In this document: piece after piece, positions 59,905 to 64,000 of the stretch
Position numbering within the stretch: the stretch's first letter is position 1
Layout: every line of letters begins with the position of its first letter
Origin: Epiperipatus broadwayi
Taxonomy: Eukaryota; Onychophora; Udeonychophora; Euonychophora; Peripatidae
DNA: 64,000 nucleotides
Reading direction: 5' to 3'
Assembly (NCBI GenBank): GCA_028023455.1
Contig: JAQFVV010000012.1
Location: 4,304,023-4,368,022, forward strand
Made by a program: the position numbers and the translations under genes
Notes under the pieces: generated by a model
Database searches by the model: none
Told to the model about the DNA's origin: nothing
Seen by the model: the letters and a program-made list of their open reading frames with translations, nothing else

Positions 59905-61265
59905 TTCATCATCATCAACAACTATTATCAATCCAGTACAGGATGGTCTCTCCAAGTTCAATCCATTTTCTCAGATGTTTAGTTTTTCTTCACCACATCA
60001 CCCCTGCACACTTTCTTATTTCATCAATCCATCTCACATATGGTCTCTTTCTGGATCTTTTACAATCTCTTGGAATCCAGTTTAAAATGTCAATTGTCCA
60101 TCTATAATCATCTCTTCTATCATCTCTTCAGCCCAACTCCATTTCAGTCTTTTAATTTTTTTAATGAGGTCAGTAACACCTGTTTGTTTTCTTACCCATA
60201 TATTGTGTTTTTGATCTCTTCTTGTTACTCCCAACATGCATATCTCCATACTTTTTGGAGTGGCCTGAAGTCTCTGTATTGCTCTTCTATTAAGTGTCCA
60301 AGTCTCAGATCCATAAGTAAAAACTGGTAAAACACATTTGTTAAAAGCCTTTCTTTTCAAACATATAGGCATATTTCCTTTCAGTATCAAGTTATTTCTA
60401 TCAAAAGCACTCCAACCAAGTTTGATTCTATGATTAATTTCTTTCATTATGCTTCCATCTGCATTAATAATCTGACCAAGGTATTTGTAGCTGCTAACTT
60501 ATTCTAACTCATCGTAACCAATCTTTATTTTCATATTTTGAGAAAATCCATTAAACATTACTTGAGATTTTTTAACATTTATCTTTAGTCTTACTTTCAT
60601 CTGATAACTCCTGCTGCATTTCCTGTAGCTCTAAATAATTATTTACAAAAACAACTACATTATCTGCAAAATCTAAATGACTTAAATAATCTCCATTTAC
60701 TTTCACTCCTTTAGCTTCCCATTTTAATCCATAAAATACTTGCAGCAGCACTGCTGTAAAGTTTTGGAGATATGGAGTCGCCCTGTCTGACACCCTTCTC
60801 AATGTTAACTTTTCTAGTATCATTATGTAATCTAATTGTTGCTGATGCATTTTTATAAATATTCTTTAAAATATGCTTTAATCACTGAAGAAATGTTTAT
60901 AGAATCAAATACCTTTTCATAATCTACAAATCCAAAACATAATGAGAATTCATATTCATTTGTCCTTTCTATAACTTCTCTCAATACCTGGATATGATCT
61001 ACTGTACTAAAACCACTTTTAAATCCAGCTTGTTCTCTTGGTTGGTGGAAATCCAATGTTCTCTGTAGACAAGTTGTAATTATCTTGGTAAAAATTTTGT
61101 ATAAAACTGATAAAAGGCTGATGGGTCTGTAATTTCTAATATCTTCTTTATCAGCTATTTTAAAGATTAATATTAATACTGCATTCTACCAATCATCCGG
61201 TACATCTTTATCGTTTAGACATTTGGTATATAACTTTGCTAAAATATATATATATTTCTTCGCCT
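59905..61265 (-). pseudogene. Decayed copy of the RTE-like LINE (RT to 3' end)
   Basis: The minus strand is collinear with 49260-50645. It carries YRPISLL and QAGFKSGFST (~61110-61010), FVDYEKVFDS (A to V, ~60920), a gap with loss of part of the palm around 60850, GVR-equivalent and LYLQ remnants, LDFADNVVVF (~60680, where the second catalytic Asp is replaced by Asn), YGSETWTLNRRAIQRLQ (~60310) and LKWSWAEEM (~60140). The Arg/Pro-rich part and GETILYWIDN remnants lie near 59935. Frames of 67, 92 and 121 codons survive between frameshifts and stops. The endonuclease region is missing (5' truncation at about 61265). The Asp-to-Asn change and disruptions show it is inactive and older than the 48-50 kb copy. 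Confidence 0.9.
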
Positions 61266-61269
61266 GATT

Positions 61270-62595
61270 CTTTTTATAAATTATTGATTATTAAATATGT
61301 GTACAGTATTATTAGATTGTAAATTTAATAACAGGTTCCGTTTTTCTGCACAGCTTTATACCCCTATAAGTATTAAGTTGTTTGTTATATAAATTCTACT
61401 AATCAATAATATGTTAAACCGTCTTATCGGAGTTACTTTTTAGCTAGCTTTTTTTAAAAAGGAGGGAGAAAATTTATATGTTTAAAAAAGTTAAGGAATT
61501 AAATAAATCATGAGACAATGACAAGCATTCTAAAAATAGATCAAATTTAAATTAATTAATATAACTTAATTTATGTTAATTTTTAAACAATTTAAATTAA
61601 AGTTAATCAGAATTTCTATTAAAGTTGTTCAGCAAAATAAATATATTTTTATAAATGATAGCCTTAATATTAAATCATTTATATGTGTGCATGCAGAGGC
61701 GTGTATGCATATAAGAATAATATATATATACAATTATCCACACATGTAATAACTGAATGGCGTAACCAGTACTAGGTAGTTAGGAAATGTGCGTTAATAA
61801 AAGCAATAGCAGTATTGATAAATAAAATGAAATGATGTACTCTTAATTTAACAAAGCCATTTAATCACATCTCATTATTTCTGTTTGTTTTAATTTATTA
61901 GATTATTATTGGTTTAAGAAAGCGTACTGCTCGTATTACTAGTAATTGCCTGATTACTGAATAGGCCTTCTGATAAAGAGATCAATGCTCTGAGTTAAAC
62001 CATGTGTATTTATGTTTTTATGTATAAAATAAGAGTAAGTACTTAGAGTAAATTGATTAGAGTTTCTGCGATATTGTGTTCTTAAGTAATGTCTTATTTC
62101 AGTGCACAGCTATTTGTTTAAAGAATTATATGAGTTCCAGATTGCTTTATTAATCTTGTGGTCCACCTATTGGTTTAAAATACTTGTATATGTAGATAGT
62201 GCATGAAGTACAATATGAAACATCACAATATATATATATGTGTGTGTGTGCATGTTGAATTTTTATCTTTTAGGCAGATTGAGATATTATATTCAAAAGA
62301 TAACACTTAATCATTATTGTGGTAAAAATATTTTTTTACTATTTCAATACATAGACTTATATCATAATTTTAGTGAATTTTAGCATCAATTAGATGCTTA
62401 ATATATATATAATACAAATAAAATGTTTGTTAATTAAAAAGCTATTGTAATAACAATAAAACGAATAAATATAATGCTAATTAACTACTATATATAGTCT
62501 TTCAATCCACAGACATACTTTTGGTTAATTTCTTAACCTACCTCAGCTGCTGTTAAATTAAAAAAACAAAATGGAAGCAAACATCATCAACTCAA
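61270..62595. other. A+T-rich stretch with no recognised gene
   Basis: AATTAAATAAATCATGAGACAATGA near 61499 resembles a short stretch at 15676 (part of the long-repeat relic) but is too short to call. A (TA)n(TG)n run lies near 62230. Confidence 0.45.
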
Positions 62596-62599
62596 ATCA

Positions 62600-62880
62600 C
62601 ATAAATCCTGAATTTTAACAATAACAGTTTGTCTATTAATTATATTTATTTTATATCTATATATTAAAATTGCTTCTTTTATTTTTTTTATTATGGTTTC
62701 TCCCTTCATGAAGAATCTTAATGCTTTTAATATCAAACTTAAATTTATATTTATATGCCCTTTCATGATCCAACAAAACTGAAGCAGTCATTAAATTATT
62801 ATTATTTTTACATTTTGCATACTTGTATTCATGTTCTTTTAATCTTTTTTTTCAATAGTGCATCTTGCTTTTAAGAAAAA
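62600..62880 (-). pseudogene. Penelope-like element GIY-YIG nuclease fragment, second locus
   Basis: The minus-strand reading gives KKRLKEHEYKYAKCKN, ASVLLDHERAYKYKFKFDIK, SIKILHEGRNHNKK, then after a frameshift KEAILIYR and IINRQ. This is the same order as the palindrome arms at 9963-11113 (RLKEH..., F-FDI..., ERNHKK, KEAILI, NRQ). Sequence divergence from those arms is large, so it is a separate insertion or a different subfamily. The YIG strand is not preserved. Confidence 0.65.
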
Positions 62881-62940
62881 ATGGAAAATTCAGAGAATAC
62901 TCATAAATAAGTTAAAGAAATTTCTAGTGATTGTTGCATT

Positions 62941-63170
62941 TGACAGAATTAGTTAGAGTATTACATCAAATTCAATATTCATGAATCTAAAGGTCCAAGT
63001 TCGATTCTCATGTTAGTTCTTTCATGGCTCAAGCTAGCAACACCTGTAGTGACAATAAGATCAGATATTTTATGGTAATATCTCCACCTAAATCTCAATA
63101 TATTTATATTATTCTATTTATTTCTATACTTAACGCTTTCGAAGGAATAATGCCTTCATTTTCAAAGCTA
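62941..63170 (+). repeat. tRNA-Met-like SINE head and body
   Basis: 62949-63010 reads as a decayed tRNA: TTAGTTAGAGTA (A box), ATTCATGAATCTAAAGGTCC (CAT in the anticodon-loop position followed by the CT-AAGGTCC typical of elongator tRNA-Met) and AAGTTCGATTCTC (B box). Non-tRNA sequence then continues to about 63170. The acceptor stem does not close, so it is not a working tRNA gene; a tRNA-derived SINE is the best reading. No second copy in the window. Confidence 0.6.
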
Positions 63171-63329
63171 TAGATACATTTGAAACTCTGTTATTTACAT
63201 TATCTTGTGTACTATTATTAATAGTTCAATGTATTTGAAAAATATTCCATATTATCTGATCGAAATAGTCAAAACATATATTTACTACTAAAATACTATC
63301 ATCACAAACATTCAGAAAAAAACATCTGT

Positions 63330-64000
63330 TTTTCCACAGTATACTACCACATTTTACTTTCTTTTCAATTTCTTTACATAAGTTGTTCATATAATCTTCT
63401 TTATCTTTCCTTATTCTCATATATTCATATTGTTTCAACTTTGCATATTTTACAGGATCACAATTCTTGATTCTTTTTTATCAATCCTTTCTATTGTATT
63501 GACTGTTAACAAATCAATAATTTCTTAAACAAGTCCTCATGCACTCTCCACCATGTTGGTTTTTAGCAGTTGCCATTGTTCTTCCATATCACTACTTTCA
63601 GTAAGACATGGGAATTGATTAGTTAATCTGGCAGCACATCTGAGAAACTATCACTAACTATGAAATAAACATTTAGTCTTCTAACAATCTTAGTTTTGAT
63701 ATTGCACAATTTAATCTTTATGCCTCCAAGTAAAGATCAATGATTTAGGTCTAAGTCAATTTGTGGGTATATTTTACACTTCTTACTATTGTTTTCACAT
63801 TTCCTATTTACTATGATATAATTAATTTGGTTTCTGGTAAGACCATAATATGATGCCCATGTATGCCTTCTATCATTGTGGTATGAAAGTATATATTTGT
63901 AGTAACTATATAATTTCTATAGTAAAAATCCACAAAATTTTGACAGTGTTCCCAGTTCACATTTCTATTTACATTATCATCAAATCTTTCATCAGCTTTG
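63330..64000 (-). pseudogene. LINE endonuclease/linker relic, cut by the window edge
   Basis: The minus-strand reading from the right edge gives YHNDRRHTWASYYGLTRNQI, then NYIIVNRK (the W-S/T...NQIDYI segment of LINE endonucleases), KKCKIYPQIDLDLNH (catalytic D-H region, followed by a stop codon) and LLGGIKIKL. Then, out of frame, comes a linker with QLLKTNMVESA, VETI-x-YENKER and YEYMRIRKDKEDYMNNL. Stops and shifts make it dead. The wording differs from the 48-kb LINE, so it is another family of the same broad RTE-like type. The 70-codon frame 63226-63438 is part of it. Confidence 0.7.

Noticed and set aside
59786-60330. Plus-strand frames of 99 and 96 codons
   Set aside because: Antisense to the decayed minus-strand LINE copy.

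Overview
This is an A+T-rich (roughly three quarters to four fifths A+T by eye) eukaryotic nuclear window, almost certainly from an invertebrate animal. There is no operon-like layout, there are no long host reading frames, and the recognisable sequence is transposable-element (TE) debris typical of metazoan genomes: RTE-like LINEs with apurinic-type endonuclease plus reverse transcriptase, Penelope-like elements with a GIY-YIG nuclease, hAT-, piggyBac- and TA-duplicating DNA transposon derivatives, tRNA-like SINE-type repeats, and a retroelement-like unit with a long direct repeat. The taxon cannot be fixed from the sequence. I recognise no host protein-coding gene. Exons of a host gene could be hidden in the A+T-rich stretches, but I see no evidence for any.

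Layout. 1-6.6 kb: unannotated A+T-rich DNA with one copy of dispersed repeat family A (~0.73-1.04 kb), a short tandem repeat (~2.1 kb) and one tRNA-like repeat (~5.2 kb). 6.6-9.4 kb: an old LINE 3' relic (minus strand), family A again, then a 1.1-kb TA-flanked inverted-repeat transposon. 9.85-11.1 kb: a small hairpin, then a large palindrome whose two arms both carry remnants of a Penelope-type GIY-YIG nuclease. 11.1-25.2 kb: mostly featureless, apart from a decayed minus-strand copy (15.5-16.4 kb) of the long repeat found again at 39-48 kb. 25.2-28.8 kb: a minisatellite, two less A+T-rich islands and a 350-bp fold-back element. 29.7-34.1 kb: a hAT-type MITE, a 1.6-kb palindrome split by a piggyBac-like TTAA insertion, and a second TA-flanked transposon. 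34.45-36.4 kb: a possible solo LTR. 38.0-38.4 kb: dispersed repeat family B.

39.4-48.05 kb: two ~3.6-kb direct repeats flank 1.28 kb that holds PBS-like repeated motifs and a gag-like coiled-coil reading frame. The best reading is an internally deleted LTR-retrotransposon-like element. It abuts a 5'-truncated RTE-like LINE (48.13-50.64 kb), the only well-preserved coding unit in the window, broken by just two frameshifts. Past 50.65 kb come family B in reverse, a tRNA-like repeat (52.9 kb), nested inverted repeats (54.0-54.6 kb), another tRNA-like repeat (55.9 kb), trinucleotide microsatellites (58.1-58.4 kb), a decayed minus-strand copy of the same LINE (59.9-61.3 kb), a second Penelope relic (62.6-62.9 kb), a tRNA-Met-like SINE head (62.95 kb) and a LINE endonuclease relic that runs off the right edge.

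The encoded functions are those of mobile elements, not a host pathway: target nicking and reverse transcription (RTE EN/RT), nicking by GIY-YIG (Penelope), and passive transposition of non-autonomous inverted-repeat elements. The most informative structures are the nested insertions. The piggyBac-like element has its own empty-site control in the opposite palindrome arm. A ~100-bp module interrupts one member of the TA-flanked transposon pair and also occurs in the unrelated hAT MITE.
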